Part shown: in pieces, positions 17,933-26,241 of the stretch
Position numbering within the stretch: position 1 is the first letter of the stretch
How the letters are laid out: each line of letters begins with the position of its first letter
Assembly (NCBI GenBank): GCA_030748335.1
Contig: JASMMD010000001.1
Coordinates: 31,003 to 69,307, forward strand
Source of the DNA: Candidatus Thalassarchaeum sp.
GTDB taxonomy: Archaea; Thermoplasmatota; Poseidoniia; Poseidoniales; Thalassarchaeaceae
Length of the DNA: 38,305 bases
Direction of reading: 5' to 3'
Notes under the pieces: generated by a model
Told to the model about the DNA's origin: nothing
What the model saw: the letters and a program-made list of their open reading frames with translations, nothing else
Databases searched by the model: none
Made by a program: the position numbers and the translations under genes

Positions 17933-18135
17933 GACTCGTCCTCGAGCCAGGTGTCTAGGTCACCCGATGCCACCTCCTTTGCAGCATACTCGGTGAAATC
18001 CCGGTAGGCCTGCCACTTAGCTAGAGTCTCCTCGTCCTCGCCGCGCTTCCTCTTACGCTCGATCGATGCGTCACAGTAGGTGATGCAGCGACGCAGGAAC
18101 ATCTCCACCAGCCTGCGGCGCTCTTCAACGTCCAT
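17908..18135 (-). CDS. Small acidic/basic helical protein of unknown function
   Basis: 75 residues, predicted mostly helical: a basic-charged helix (EERRRLVEMFLRRCITYCDASIERKRKRGE) followed by a second helix (EETLAKWQAYRDFTEYAAKEVASGDLDTWL) and a Ser/acidic tail. No membrane segment and no family recognised. Its ATG overlaps the stop of the peroxiredoxin gene by one base (TGATG), so it is probably translated with it. The tail end overlaps sepF on the other strand. Confidence 0.7.
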   Translation of the reverse strand: MDVEERRRLVEMFLRRCITYCDASIERKRKRGEDEETLAKWQAYRDFTEYAAKEVASGDLDTWLEDESQTSDSGS

Positions 18136-18608
18136 CAGTTCACCCCTAGGTCCGAGAGTAGTTCATCGACGTGTCCCTTCGGGCTTACCTTGTATCGGAC
18201 CCATCTCAGATTCCCGTCCGAATCGATGACGAAGGTCGAGCGCAGTGTCCCCATGTACGTCTTGCCATACATGTTCTTCTCCCTCCACGTGCTGTATGCC
18301 TCGTGCAAAGACGAGTCCTCATCGACTACTAGGTCAAACGGCAGGGAGTTCTTGTGGATGAACTTCTGATGGCTCTCGGCTGAGTCCGTCGAGACTCCTA
18401 TCACTCTCCACCCTGAGTCCCTGAATCGGCCGAAGCTGTCTCGGAAGTCACAAGCCTGTACCGTGCATCCCGATGTGTTGTCACGCGGGTAGAAATAGAG
18501 TATCACTCCATCTCCTTTGGACAAGATTTCTGACAGTCTGATTGTGCTGCCATCCGTTATCTCGGCTTCGAAGTCGGGGGCCTTTTCGCCAACTGCCAGC
18601 TCACTCAT
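18135..18608 (-). CDS. bcp: Peroxiredoxin, Bcp/PrxQ type
   Basis: 157 residues, normal length for PrxQ. Thiol peroxidase reducing hydrogen peroxide and organic hydroperoxides in the cytoplasm, recycled by thioredoxin or glutaredoxin; trxB at 37260 and the glutaredoxin at 26238 are candidate partners. YFYPRDNTSGCTVQACDFRD holds the peroxidatic Cys48 and, five residues on, the resolving Cys53 of the atypical 2-Cys PrxQ form. The N-terminal VGEKAPDFEAE and C-terminal STFVIDSDGNLRWV segments are typical. It is followed by the 75-residue gene with a one-base overlap and preceded by nth with a 25-nt gap. Confidence 0.95.
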   Translation of the reverse strand: MSELAVGEKAPDFEAEITDGSTIRLSEILSKGDGVILYFYPRDNTSGCTVQACDFRDSFGRFRDSGWRVIGVSTDSAESHQKFIHKNSLPFDLVVDEDSSLHEAYSTWREKNMYGKTYMGTLRSTFVIDSDGNLRWVRYKVSPKGHVDELLSDLGVN

Positions 18609-18633
18609 GCCAGTGCGTAGCAGGGCCCGCTCA

Positions 18634-19254
18634 TCAAGACTCGGCTGCCCATGAGCAAATTGGGCATTGACTCATATCATGACGCAGGGCTGGGCAGTGC
18701 TCCCTGCCGAAGTAGATAATCTGCAGGTGCCTGCGTATCCAAGTGTCCTCAGGAAAGGCACTCTTGAGGTCTCGTTCGGTCTTGGTGACTCTGCTTCCAT
18801 CGGAGAGACCCCAACGGGCTGCCAGTCTGTGGATGTGCGTGTCGACTGGGAATGCAGGAATTCCGAATGCCTGCGCCATCACGACTCCAGCGGTCTTGTG
18901 ACCGACTCCAGCCAGCGACTCGAGGAAGTCCCAATCCGGCCTCACACCTCCCCCGTCCTCGATGATTTGCTCTGCCATCCTCCTGAGGTTTCTCGCCTTG
19001 GTCGGTGCAAGGCCTATCTCGCGGATGATGGAGTGTATACGGTCGACATTCAGCGCGGCCATGCGCTCAGGGGTGTCGGCGGCATCAAAAAGCACCGGGG
19101 TCACCTCGTTGACCTTCTTGTCAGTGGTCTGTGCCGACAGCATGACAGCGACCAGCAGGGTGTATGGGTCCCTGTGTTCGAGGGGAATCGGTTGCTCAGG
19201 GTATATCTCATCCAAGATGCGTCCGATTTCGCGCGCCTTCTGAGCCCGACGCAT
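18634..19254 (-). CDS. nth: Endonuclease III (DNA glycosylase/AP lyase) with incomplete Fe-S ligand set
   Basis: 206 residues, similar to E. coli Nth. Removes oxidised pyrimidines and nicks at abasic sites. The helix-hairpin-helix LAGVGHKTAGVV carries Lys120 and FPVDTHIHR carries Asp138, at the same numbers as the E. coli catalytic pair. The C-terminus is odd. E. coli has Cys187-x6-Cys194-x2-Cys197-x5-Cys203 for the [4Fe-4S] cluster. Here Cys187 and Cys197 remain, position 194 is Met, position 203 is Ala, and an additional Cys occurs at 200, so only three Cys exist (C-x9-C-x2-C) and the protein ends at 206. The small membrane-protein gene starts 1 nt upstream. Confidence 0.93.
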   Translation of the reverse strand: MRRAQKAREIGRILDEIYPEQPIPLEHRDPYTLLVAVMLSAQTTDKKVNEVTPVLFDAADTPERMAALNVDRIHSIIREIGLAPTKARNLRRMAEQIIEDGGGVRPDWDFLESLAGVGHKTAGVVMAQAFGIPAFPVDTHIHRLAARWGLSDGSRVTKTERDLKSAFPEDTWIRRHLQIIYFGREHCPALRHDMSQCPICSWAAES

Positions 19255-19255
19255 G

Positions 19256-19459
19256 CTAGTCCTCCCGATCCTCCCTCAACCCGAGTATGAAGGCGCCGAG
19301 GATGCACAATCCGGGAACTCCGTAGCAGGGGCCGTACATCCAAGCCTCCCACTCAGTGGACTCGGAGGACCCGCCGAGCAGCAAATAGGCGAACAGAGCC
19401 AATAGAACTGCTGGAAAGACTGCGATGGCGGCGAAGACCGTGGCTCGCATCAGCCTCAT
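19256..19459 (-). CDS. Small two-helix membrane protein of unknown function
   Basis: 67 residues from the ATG at 19459; a longer frame to 19624 would lie inside the polX coding region and is dismissed. Two hydrophobic segments (ATVFAAIAVFPAVLLALFAYLLL and CYGVPGLCILGAFILGL) flank a short polar loop with EWEAWMYGP, and the C-terminus is charged (REDRED). No family recognised. It ends one base before nth. An AT-rich stretch (AACTTATCATA) lies about 25-35 nt upstream and could be its TATA region. Confidence 0.6.
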   Translation of the reverse strand: MRLMRATVFAAIAVFPAVLLALFAYLLLGGSSESTEWEAWMYGPCYGVPGLCILGAFILGLREDRED

Positions 19460-19493
19460 GTCACGCCCTCGTGTCGCTGTATGATAAGTTTCG

Positions 19494-21527
19494 TCAAAGT
19501 CCGAGTAGGCTCTCCATCTCTGCCCCGCTGCGAGTGTTAAGGACGTCCGCGGGACTGAGCCAGCCCTTGCGTGCCACCTGTACGCCGAACCAGAAGTCAC
19601 GCAGGCCCTCGGTGTCGTGGGCATCCGGATTGATACACACCGGGACTCCCAACTCCTTGGCGTACTTGCACAGGCGCCAATCGAGATCGAGCCTGTATGG
19701 TGATGCGTTGATTTCGACTGCCTTCAGCTCGCCCTCTGCGTTCAGTTCGCCCATCCTGCGCAGCACCGCATGCATGTCGACGGGAAATCCCTCTCTGCCC
19801 TGCAGTATACGTCCCGTGGGGTGTCCGAGGACTGTCAAGGTGGGGTCCTCAACCGCAGTGATTAGGGCCTCGGTGTTGGCAATCTCGTCGCGCGCCCTCC
19901 AGCTTCCCAGAGCATGCACGCTACCGACCACATGAGAGAGTGAGTTTCTCACCTCTTCGGGGTAATCGAGGCTGCCGTCGACCAGTATGTCGCACTCGCT
20001 TCCGTGCAGCAGGCGGAAGTCTGTCCCCGCGTCTCGCCACCCCTCGTTAAGGGCCCTAATCGACTCCGCTTGGCCGGCCACGTCTGACGCAGACACGCCA
20101 ATCTGTCTGCCTCCAATATTCAGGATCTCAGAGTGGTCAGCTATCCCGAGGAACTCCCAGCCCAGATTCATCGCTGCAGCGGCCATTTCCTCGAGTGTCG
20201 CGGTACCGTCCGAGGCGACTGTGTGATTGTGTAGTGTCCCCTTGATGTCAGACGGCTCGATGAGGATAGGGAGGCCTGAGCCGGAATCCGACGCGGCCTC
20301 AATCTCACCCATGTCCTCGCGCATCTCAGGCGGTATCCAAGACATTCCGAGATGCCTGTAGATGTCGGCCTCATCGGAGCATTCCAAAGTGTGCTTGGCG
20401 GCCTCCAAGCCTATGGCGCCGCCAGCAGCCCCCTCTGGGATAAGGCCGAACTCGTTGAGTCTGAGGTCGCGATCTATGGCGGCTTGGCGCATCCTGATGT
20501 TATGCTCCTTGGAGCCGGTGAAGTAGGCAAGAGTGAACGGGAAAGTCTCAGGAGAGACTATCCTCACCTGCGCGTCTATAGTGGCGTCGCTGCTGCGCTC
20601 CTTCAGCGTCTCAGCCAACTGCACGTCGATACTGCTACTGCCGGGCGAACCCCCTAACATGTCGGCCTCAAGTATCAGGCTCACCTTCGACTCGCCGTGT
20701 CCCTTCACCTCTGCGATACCTGGGAAGGCGAGTATGGCCTCGATAATCGAATCGTGGTCGTCGGGCTGCGCCCCGACCACTATGTCTAGGTCGCCAATGG
20801 TCTCCCTGCGCCTGCGGGCGCTTCCAGCGAGCTCGGCCCGGACTACTCCCTCTATCTCAGAAACCCTGTCTTCGAGAGCTTGGCCGTAGAGCAGGCCGAC
20901 GTCCATCCTGCTGCGCCCCTGATATCGGCGCAGCAGATCGATCCCTTCGAGGTACTTCTGCTGGCTCTTCTGCCCGAACCCGGACAGCGGCGCGATGTGT
21001 CCCATCTCGCACGCCGCTTTCAGCGACTCTATCGAGTCGACGCCGAGCTCCTCGTGTAGAGTCCTCGCTCGCTTCGGCCCTAGCCCGGGAATACCTACTA
21101 TTTCCATCAGTCCTGGTGGGACGCGTTCGTAGAGCGAGGGGAGCTCTCCCCAGGTGCCCTCCAGCACGGCCTCGCTGATGAGGCCGCCCAGGCCCTTGCC
21201 GATTCCCTTGACATCGGTTATGCGTTCCTCGCTCACCACCGTGAGCAGGTCCTCCTCAAGCGAGGCGAGTGCCCGGCTCGCGTTCTGGTAAGCAATCACT
21301 CGGAATTGATTGGCCCCGTCTAGTTCAAGCAAGACCCCGACTTGCTCGAGAACTTTGACTATCTGCGACTTGGTGATGAAGGGGGGGCCTTCCGACCTCG
21401 CCTTCGGCAGACTCCATCCTGTCGACTTGACCACGTTGTCAACCAGTGGCCATTCGACTTGATTCTGTCCCTGCGGCTCAAGGACCATCCCCAACATACT
21501 CAAGCGGGCCCGCGCACGACTAGGCAT
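19494..21527 (-). CDS. polX: Family X DNA polymerase with PHP domain (PolX)
   Basis: Up to 677 residues. DNA repair polymerase whose PHP domain gives 3'-5' exonuclease and often AP-endonuclease activity in bacterial and archaeal PolX. Order: 8-kDa domain (ITKSQIVKVLEQVGVLLELDGANQFRVIAYQNASRAL), helix-hairpin-helix segments (DVKGIGKGLGGLI; IPGLGPKRARTL), nucleotidyltransferase palm with GSARRRRETIGDLDIVV and SIDVQL (three Asp), the TGSKEHNIRMRQ fingers/thumb motif, then PHP with LHNHTVASDG, IADHSE, GSECDI, VVGSVHA, GHPTGR and NPDAHD metal ligands. The first ATG (21527) shares its CATG with the divergent start at 21526, leaving no promoter room. ATGs at 21497 or 21488 are therefore better starts; the domain begins only near residue 50. 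Confidence 0.93.
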   Translation of the reverse strand: MPSRARARLSMLGMVLEPQGQNQVEWPLVDNVVKSTGWSLPKARSEGPPFITKSQIVKVLEQVGVLLELDGANQFRVIAYQNASRALASLEEDLLTVVSEERITDVKGIGKGLGGLISEAVLEGTWGELPSLYERVPPGLMEIVGIPGLGPKRARTLHEELGVDSIESLKAACEMGHIAPLSGFGQKSQQKYLEGIDLLRRYQGRSRMDVGLLYGQALEDRVSEIEGVVRAELAGSARRRRETIGDLDIVVGAQPDDHDSIIEAILAFPGIAEVKGHGESKVSLILEADMLGGSPGSSSIDVQLAETLKERSSDATIDAQVRIVSPETFPFTLAYFTGSKEHNIRMRQAAIDRDLRLNEFGLIPEGAAGGAIGLEAAKHTLECSDEADIYRHLGMSWIPPEMREDMGEIEAASDSGSGLPILIEPSDIKGTLHNHTVASDGTATLEEMAAAAMNLGWEFLGIADHSEILNIGGRQIGVSASDVAGQAESIRALNEGWRDAGTDFRLLHGSECDILVDGSLDYPEEVRNSLSHVVGSVHALGSWRARDEIANTEALITAVEDPTLTVLGHPTGRILQGREGFPVDMHAVLRRMGELNAEGELKAVEINASPYRLDLDWRLCKYAKELGVPVCINPDAHDTEGLRDFWFGVQVARKGWLSPADVLNTRSGAEMESLLGL

Positions 21528-21858
21528 GGACCTCGTCGGGTTGGCTGAGACGACATCAGTGGGGCTATGCAGCGTGGCTGTCCTGCTCTGGATGTCGATA
21601 GGGACCTTCTCGAGGACCGAAGCGAGAGAGGTGCTCGCCCAGCGGGTGATTGCCGCACTTTGCCTCGTATCTGCGGCACTGCTGTTTTCCCTACACTACA
21701 TGGGAGGTGAACTCTGGGGCTCGAGGAACGTAGCGAGGCCGATGGCCGTAGTCGCCGTGATAGTGGCTCTGGCCGGAGCAATGAACATCAAGGGAAAGGA
21801 CGTCCAAGGTGAGGCCAACCCGCATAAGATAGCGAAGATGCGTGCTGATGAGGAGTAG
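21526..21858 (+). CDS. Small three-helix membrane protein of unknown function
   Basis: 110 residues with three hydrophobic segments (VGLCSVAVLLWMSIGTF, VIAALCLVSAALLFSLHYMGG, MAVVAVIVALAGAMNI) and a polar, probably cytoplasmic C-terminal tail (KGKDVQGEANPHKIAKMRADEE). No family recognised. Its ATG forms a CATG palindrome with the most upstream polX ATG. Convergent with the Nfu-like gene with no spacer. Confidence 0.65.
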   Translation: MDLVGLAETTSVGLCSVAVLLWMSIGTFSRTEAREVLAQRVIAALCLVSAALLFSLHYMGGELWGSRNVARPMAVVAVIVALAGAMNIKGKDVQGEANPHKIAKMRADEE

Positions 21859-22134
21859 TCACTCGCCGGCGAGCTTGTCATCGATGAAGGCGCGCATGTA
21901 AGCCGGCAGTTCCCCATTGGCGAAGATGACATCCTTGACGTCTTCGAGCTTCATCAGCGAGTAGTATATCTGCATCGCAGTCATGGGGGTCGCGCTGCAC
22001 CCTGTACAACCTCCCTCGAGAGAGATCATGATTACGCCATCAGTGGTGTCCATGACATTGACGATTCCGTCGTGGGCATCTAGAACCGCTTGTACCGGAC
22101 CGACCGAATCGAGGATTGTCTGCTTGTCTACCAT
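21859..22134 (-). CDS. NifU-like (Nfu) Fe-S cluster carrier protein
   Basis: 91 residues from the ATG at 22134, which has GGGGA 5 nt upstream; a GTG at 22191 and an ATG at 22158 are in frame but less well supported. A single Nfu domain: ILDSVGPVQAVLDAHDGIVNVMDTTDGVIMISLEGGCTGC, with the CxxC motif (Cys43, Cys46) that binds a bridging [4Fe-4S] cluster in the dimer, then a helical end with EDVKDVIFANGELP. It delivers Fe-S clusters to apoproteins; the EMO-like protein in this window would be one client (inference). The promoter must lie in the 60-nt gap shared with the divergent amidotransferase. Confidence 0.85.
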   Translation of the reverse strand: MVDKQTILDSVGPVQAVLDAHDGIVNVMDTTDGVIMISLEGGCTGCSATPMTAMQIYYSLMKLEDVKDVIFANGELPAYMRAFIDDKLAGE

Positions 22135-22194
22135 GTCTTCCCCGGTATGCCAGTCCATGGGGTGGGCTTTCAACCAATTGCCCCTCGGCACCGC

Positions 22195-23088
22195 ATGGGC
22201 GAGGACACGCGGGTATTGCTAGTTGACCTGCTGGTCGAGCGTGCCGCGTTCGGGCACGGGGGCAATCAGGAAGTCATCAGGCCATTCGCGGCACGAGGTG
22301 ATGTAGAGTTGCTTCTGGTCACACCGCAAATGCAGTCATTCGAGGCCGGGGCGAAGTCAGAGGGCGGCGAGGTGGCGCTATGCGAAGAGGATGTTTCGGA
22401 CTGGGACGACGAGTTTCCGTTCTGGCAATCTACGAATGTGGAGCTCGGTGGAAGAGATGTCCTATTTCGGAGAATCGTCATGCCGATGCACGAGGACGAT
22501 GCTAGGATGGACAGGTGGTTGGAAGCACTGGGCGTTGATGCGGTAGTCTGCAGCGGCTCTAGGCGCAACGTCAGCATGTGGGAGGATTGGATGGGGCCAA
22601 CTGCCTCATTGATGCGGGCATCCGCTCTCTCCGGCCGACCGACCCTAGGAATCTGTTTCGGCCACCAATTGCTTTGCCACGCATTGGGTGCGACAATCGA
22701 ACGCGCTGATTCGCTCTCTAGTGGAATCTGGGATCTGGATCTGACAGCAGAAGGTGCTGACGACGAGTTGCTGACTTCACATGTGCCGGATGGGCCTTGT
22801 GTGGCCGGACTTTTCACCCATCAAGACCATGTGATGACAGTTCCAGATTCCTGCTCCCTTTTGAGTGCGACAATTCACAACCGAGTGACTGCGGTACGAG
22901 TGCATGCTGATGATGGCAGTGCTTTACCGGCCTGGGGTTTGCAGTTCCATCCTGAAGCGGCACGGGCGAGAATCGAGCGCGCATACGAATGGGGTCACAT
23001 CACCGAGGAGGAGTACTCCTCGTTCAAGGGCGAACATGACGGCGCTGGTATCCTCGAGTCCTTCGCATCCATCGCCTTAGGGGGTTGA
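22195..23088 (+). CDS. Class I glutamine amidotransferase (GMP-synthase glutaminase-like)
   Basis: 297 residues from the ATG at 22195 (MGEDTRVLLVDLL), where family similarity begins. Triad: GICFGHQLLCHALGA with Cys154 as nucleophile, and GLQFHPEA with His252 and Glu254. TLGICFGHQ and FTHQDHV resemble the stand-alone GMP-synthase-like amidotransferases (GuaA glutaminase-like, COG0518). The N-terminal 110 residues contain a longer than usual lead segment with acidic clusters (EEDVSDWDDEFPFW). No synthase partner is adjacent, so the amide acceptor is unknown. Five bases after the stop comes a strong palindrome, then the hppA promoter. Confidence 0.85.
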   Translation: MGEDTRVLLVDLLVERAAFGHGGNQEVIRPFAARGDVELLLVTPQMQSFEAGAKSEGGEVALCEEDVSDWDDEFPFWQSTNVELGGRDVLFRRIVMPMHEDDARMDRWLEALGVDAVVCSGSRRNVSMWEDWMGPTASLMRASALSGRPTLGICFGHQLLCHALGATIERADSLSSGIWDLDLTAEGADDELLTSHVPDGPCVAGLFTHQDHVMTVPDSCSLLSATIHNRVTAVRVHADDGSALPAWGLQFHPEAARARIERAYEWGHITEEEYSSFKGEHDGAGILESFASIALGG

Positions 23089-23092
23089 TTCG

Positions 23093-23111
23093 TCCGCCCC
23101 TCCGGGGCGGA
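23093..23111. repeat. Perfect 8-3-8 GC-rich inverted repeat between amidotransferase and hppA
   Basis: Arms TCCGCCCC and GGGGCGGA flank TCC, starting 5 nt after the amidotransferase stop and ending 15 nt before the hppA TATA box. It would form a stable RNA hairpin at the 3' end of the upstream transcript, or a protein site above the hppA promoter. No U tract follows, so a classical intrinsic terminator is not supported. Confidence 0.6.
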
Positions 23112-23126
23112 GGCGCAGGATTTGGA

Positions 23127-23133
23127 TTATAAG
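23127..23133 (+). promoter_or_regulatory. TATA box and ribosome-binding site of hppA
   Basis: TTATAAG is centred 30 nt before GTG 23160 and 39 nt before ATG 23169. AGGTGA at 23158-23163 lies 5 nt before ATG 23169. This predicts a short-leader transcript with a Shine-Dalgarno site and decides in favour of the ATG start. Confidence 0.65.
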
Positions 23134-23168
23134 CGGGTCTTGGGTCGGCGGGGCGACAGGTGAACAGT

Positions 23169-25232
23169 ATGATTGAGATAGAGAACATCCAAGAAATCGG
23201 AGCAGGGACAGCAATAGTAGGACTACTGATTGCTTTCATGCTGTACAATAAGATCAACAAAATAGAGATTGGCAATCCAATTGTCGCAGATATTACCCAG
23301 CAGATTCAGAATGGCGCCATGGCCTTCCTGAATGCAGAATATAGGTATCTTGCCATATTCATCGCAGTGGTTGCTGCGTTGTTGTATGTCAATCCGGATA
23401 CCGGATGGGAGACAGCAGTGGCATTCCTTGCGGGTGCAGCGGCAAGTGTCGCCGCTGGTTTCAGTGGCATGCGCGCGGCCACCAGCGCCAATGGACGCAC
23501 GGCTATGGCCGCAGCTGAGGGTGGACAGCCCGCAGCGCTTGCTGTTTCTTACAATGGCGGAGCCGTGATGGGTCTGTCTGTAGGAGGACTCGGACTTCTG
23601 GGCATCTCAGCAATGGCCATGTGGCTAGGCACCGGTGAAGCTGTACAGAACGTCGCTGGCTTCGGAATGGGTGCTTCGTCAATAGCGCTCTTCGCGCGTG
23701 TGGGCGGTGGAATCTACACCAAGGCCGCCGATGTCGGAGCTGACCTCGTCGGAAAGGTCGAGGCCGGAATTCCAGAGGACGATCCTCGGAACCCCGGCGT
23801 CATCGCTGACAATGTTGGAGATAACGTTGGAGATGTGGCAGGAATGGGGGCGGATATCTTCGAGTCATTCGTAGGCTCAATCATCGCTGCCATGGTCATA
23901 GCCCAAGCCTCTTCTGACATGGGCGAGCACTATGTCATACTACCACTCTTCCTCGCTTTTGTGGGATACGCGGCCAGCATCATAGGTGTCTTCAGCATGG
24001 AACTGATGAAGGGAGGAGATGCCGCTGCAGCCCTTAGGAACACCACTTTCATCGGCGCGATTCTATTCTGGATAGGTGGCTGGTTCGGTATCGGCTATCT
24101 TGGACTGGATACAGGCACGGACCCAATGATTGCAGTAATCATCGGTAGCATAGTTGGGATTGCAATCGGACTTGTTACCGAGTACTACACTGGTATTGAG
24201 GATGTATTCGGAATATCCCCTAGGGCGATTCCTCACATTGGAGAGATGTCCAAGACTGGTCCTGCTACCAACGCCATCGCTGGTCTTTCAGTAGGGATGC
24301 AGTCAACATTCCTTCCCATCGTCCTCATCGCAGGCGGTATCTTCGGCGCTAACCACTACATGGGTGGCGGCGATTTAGGCTTGTACGGTATCGCAATGGC
24401 CGCTATGGGCATGCTGGCCACGGTCGGTGTCACGATGACTGTAGATGCATATGGCCCGGTGGCGGACAACGCTGGTGGGATCTCAGAGATGAGCGAGCTT
24501 GGCTCAGATGTTCGTGAGATTACAGACGGTCTCGACAGTATCGGCAACACAACCGCTGCAATAGGCAAGGGATTCGCCATCGGCTCTGCAGCTCTAACCG
24601 CTCTAGCTTTGTTTGCCGCGTTCAAGACCTCTAGCGGAATCAATGCGGCTGACCTCAGCCTTACCGAGCCTATGGTTGTCATAGGGCTGCTAATCGGTGG
24701 TGCATTGCCATTCGTCATCGCCTCGATGACGATGACCAGCGTCGGCAAGGCGGCCGGCGACATGGTGACCGAGATTCGTCGCCAATTCCGAGAGATAGAT
24801 GGCCTACTAGAGGGCAGAGAGGGTGTCAAACCAGACAGTGCCCGTTGTGTAGAGATTTCGACTCAGGCCGCTCTCCGTGAGATGGTGGCCCCGGGATTGA
24901 CTGCAATCGCTGCTCCGGTAATTATCGGAACTGTACTCGGCGCGGCAGCCCTAGGAGGGCTTCTGGCTGGAGCACTGGTGACTGGTGTGCTGATGGCGCT
25001 ATTCATGGCCAACGCCGGTGGCGCTTGGGACAACGCGAAGAAGGCCATCGAGCAAGGTCACATCGAAGGTGCGACGAAAGGCGATTCTTCTCACGACGCG
25101 GCAATCATCGGTGACACTATCGGTGATCCATTCAAGGACACCAGCGGACCTTCCCTGAACATCCTCATCAAACTGATGTCGATTGTGGCAGTCGTTATCG
25201 CTCCCGGTCTAACTTTGACTGGAATGCTCTGA
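23169..25232 (+). CDS. hppA: Membrane-bound ion-pumping pyrophosphatase, K+-dependent type
   Basis: 687 residues from ATG 23169. Integral membrane enzyme with about 16 helices that couples hydrolysis of pyrophosphate to ion pumping. Signatures: [60 protein letters not shown] and [17 protein letters not shown]. The [19 protein letters not shown] segment has Ala after GNTT, as in K+-dependent enzymes (Lys there in K+-independent ones). The conserved Glu in [11 protein letters not shown] is in the place seen in Na+-pumping and some H+-pumping bacterial and archaeal enzymes, not the shifted plant-type place, so Na+ or Na+/H+ transport is possible. It would recycle pyrophosphate from biosynthesis, including aminoacylation. 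Preceded by a palindrome and TATA box; followed by a hairpin. Confidence 0.97.
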   Translation: MIEIENIQEIGAGTAIVGLLIAFMLYNKINKIEIGNPIVADITQQIQNGAMAFLNAEYRYLAIFIAVVAALLYVNPDTGWETAVAFLAGAAASVAAGFSGMRAATSANGRTAMAAAEGGQPAALAVSYNGGAVMGLSVGGLGLLGISAMAMWLGTGEAVQNVAGFGMGASSIALFARVGGGIYTKAADVGADLVGKVEAGIPEDDPRNPGVIADNVGDNVGDVAGMGADIFESFVGSIIAAMVIAQASSDMGEHYVILPLFLAFVGYAASIIGVFSMELMKGGDAAAALRNTTFIGAILFWIGGWFGIGYLGLDTGTDPMIAVIIGSIVGIAIGLVTEYYTGIEDVFGISPRAIPHIGEMSKTGPATNAIAGLSVGMQSTFLPIVLIAGGIFGANHYMGGGDLGLYGIAMAAMGMLATVGVTMTVDAYGPVADNAGGISEMSELGSDVREITDGLDSIGNTTAAIGKGFAIGSAALTALALFAAFKTSSGINAADLSLTEPMVVIGLLIGGALPFVIASMTMTSVGKAAGDMVTEIRRQFREIDGLLEGREGVKPDSARCVEISTQAALREMVAPGLTAIAAPVIIGTVLGAAALGGLLAGALVTGVLMALFMANAGGAWDNAKKAIEQGHIEGATKGDSSHDAAIIGDTIGDPFKDTSGPSLNILIKLMSIVAVVIAPGLTLTGML

Positions 25233-25243
25233 GACGGAGATTC

Positions 25244-25270
25244 CTGACTGCGTCAGTCTCATGACTGACG
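25244..25270. repeat. Two mutually exclusive hairpins after hppA
   Basis: The 3' hairpin (25251-25270) has arms CGTCAGTC and GACTGACG around TCAT. The 5' alternative (25244-25256) pairs CTGAC with GTCAG around TGC; the GTCAG strand is shared. They lie 11-38 nt after the hppA stop and end 17 nt before the preferred lipoprotein start (25288); an alternative ATG at 25261 lies inside the longer hairpin. Confidence 0.5.
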
Positions 25271-25287
25271 GCGAGCACGGCCCTCCC

Positions 25288-26241
25288 ATGCGCACGGCGC
25301 TGTGTCTGGCCATCTCGACGCTCATGCTGGCCACCGCGCTGGCCGGATGCTCGGGGATAAGCGGCATCGTCGGCGGCTCGGATTCGGTCGAGGTGCCGAA
25401 CTGGGAGGTTGGTGACTGGTGGCTTTACACGTTCTCCACGCCGGACTACAACGACGACACAGCTAGACTGGTGGTCGCATCGGTCAGCGAGGAGGGGGGT
25501 ACTGCGAACATGCTCGCGATATCCAGCCTGACCGAGGCGCGAAGGCACGCCGTACTCAATCACAACCCATTCCTCGGACGGATGACGCACGAGAATCTGG
25601 CGACTTTCGAGAACGGCGTGGCCCAGACCGTGATGGACTTCCCACTCAAGGAGGGGGGCACTTGGGGATTCACGCTGTTCTCGGTCGAATGGAGTGCGGA
25701 CGTTCGTGGCATCTCCGGCAACTACGTCACCATGGGGGCTTCCTCCGGTGACGGTTCCAAGCTGGATTACGTGTACGACTCCGGTGCCGGGTTCCTATCC
25801 TCGTTCATCTGGACCGACGCTACCGGCGTCGAGCAGATGCGTATGATGCTGGCCAACAGCGGCGATGGGCATACTGGAGACGTCTACTTCGTGCGCGGTG
25901 GCGACCTTTACTCAGACATCTGGGAGGACACTGGTCCGGACATCGAGATCCGTGACACCTTCTTCGTCAGCGACCATCCCAGTGACGGCGAGTGGGACGA
26001 GATGATCTACTTCCTCGATGCCGAGTGCGGCTCCGGATCATCGAGCATCACGCTGACTCTGCGCGACCACGGCTCGATTTCGGCCCTAGAGAGGGTCTGG
26101 GGCCCTGGCGCCAGTGAGAGTGGGACCTTGGGGACAATTCCCTATCCCTCAGAGGAGTACACCTTGACGGCCAGCTTCACGGGTGACACATACCTGCGTC
26201 TGATGATTGCGGGTGGTATCACCAGTTCATGGACCCTCTAG
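25288..26241 (+). CDS. Predicted secreted lipoprotein sharing a W-x-[IV]-x-D-x-W-x-Y domain
   Basis: 317 residues from ATG 25288 (MRTALCLAISTLMLATALAGC); the ATG at 25261 sits in a hairpin and precedes the signal peptide, so it is less likely. LAGC is a lipobox, so the mature protein is lipid-anchored outside the cell. The mature part starts with VPNWEVGDWWLYTF and later MDFPLKEGGTWGF, like the N-terminal part of the PKD-like protein at 13815 (VPAWKINDVWSYDG, DFPLSVGEVW). Beta-rich, no catalytic motif recognised. Function unknown. Its stop overlaps the convergent glutaredoxin stop by 4 nt. Confidence 0.8.
   Translation: MRTALCLAISTLMLATALAGCSGISGIVGGSDSVEVPNWEVGDWWLYTFSTPDYNDDTARLVVASVSEEGGTANMLAISSLTEARRHAVLNHNPFLGRMTHENLATFENGVAQTVMDFPLKEGGTWGFTLFSVEWSADVRGISGNYVTMGASSGDGSKLDYVYDSGAGFLSSFIWTDATGVEQMRMMLANSGDGHTGDVYFVRGGDLYSDIWEDTGPDIEIRDTFFVSDHPSDGEWDEMIYFLDAECGSGSSSITLTLRDHGSISALERVWGPGASESGTLGTIPYPSEEYTLTASFTGDTYLRLMIAGGITSSWTL

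Noticed and set aside
18630-18657. GCTCAT...ATGAGC inverted repeat at the nth 3' end
   Set aside because: Only 6-bp arms with a 16-nt loop, and it covers coding sequence and the stop codon of nth; expected by chance.
21488-21527. True overlapping divergent starts of polX and the small membrane gene at CATG
   Set aside because: Back-to-back starts leave no room for promoters; polX most likely starts at 21497 or 21488 because its conserved domain begins much later.
23093-23111. Intrinsic terminator after the amidotransferase
   Set aside because: The hairpin is strong but no T-tract follows; archaeal termination depends mainly on T-rich stretches. Kept as an unexplained palindrome.
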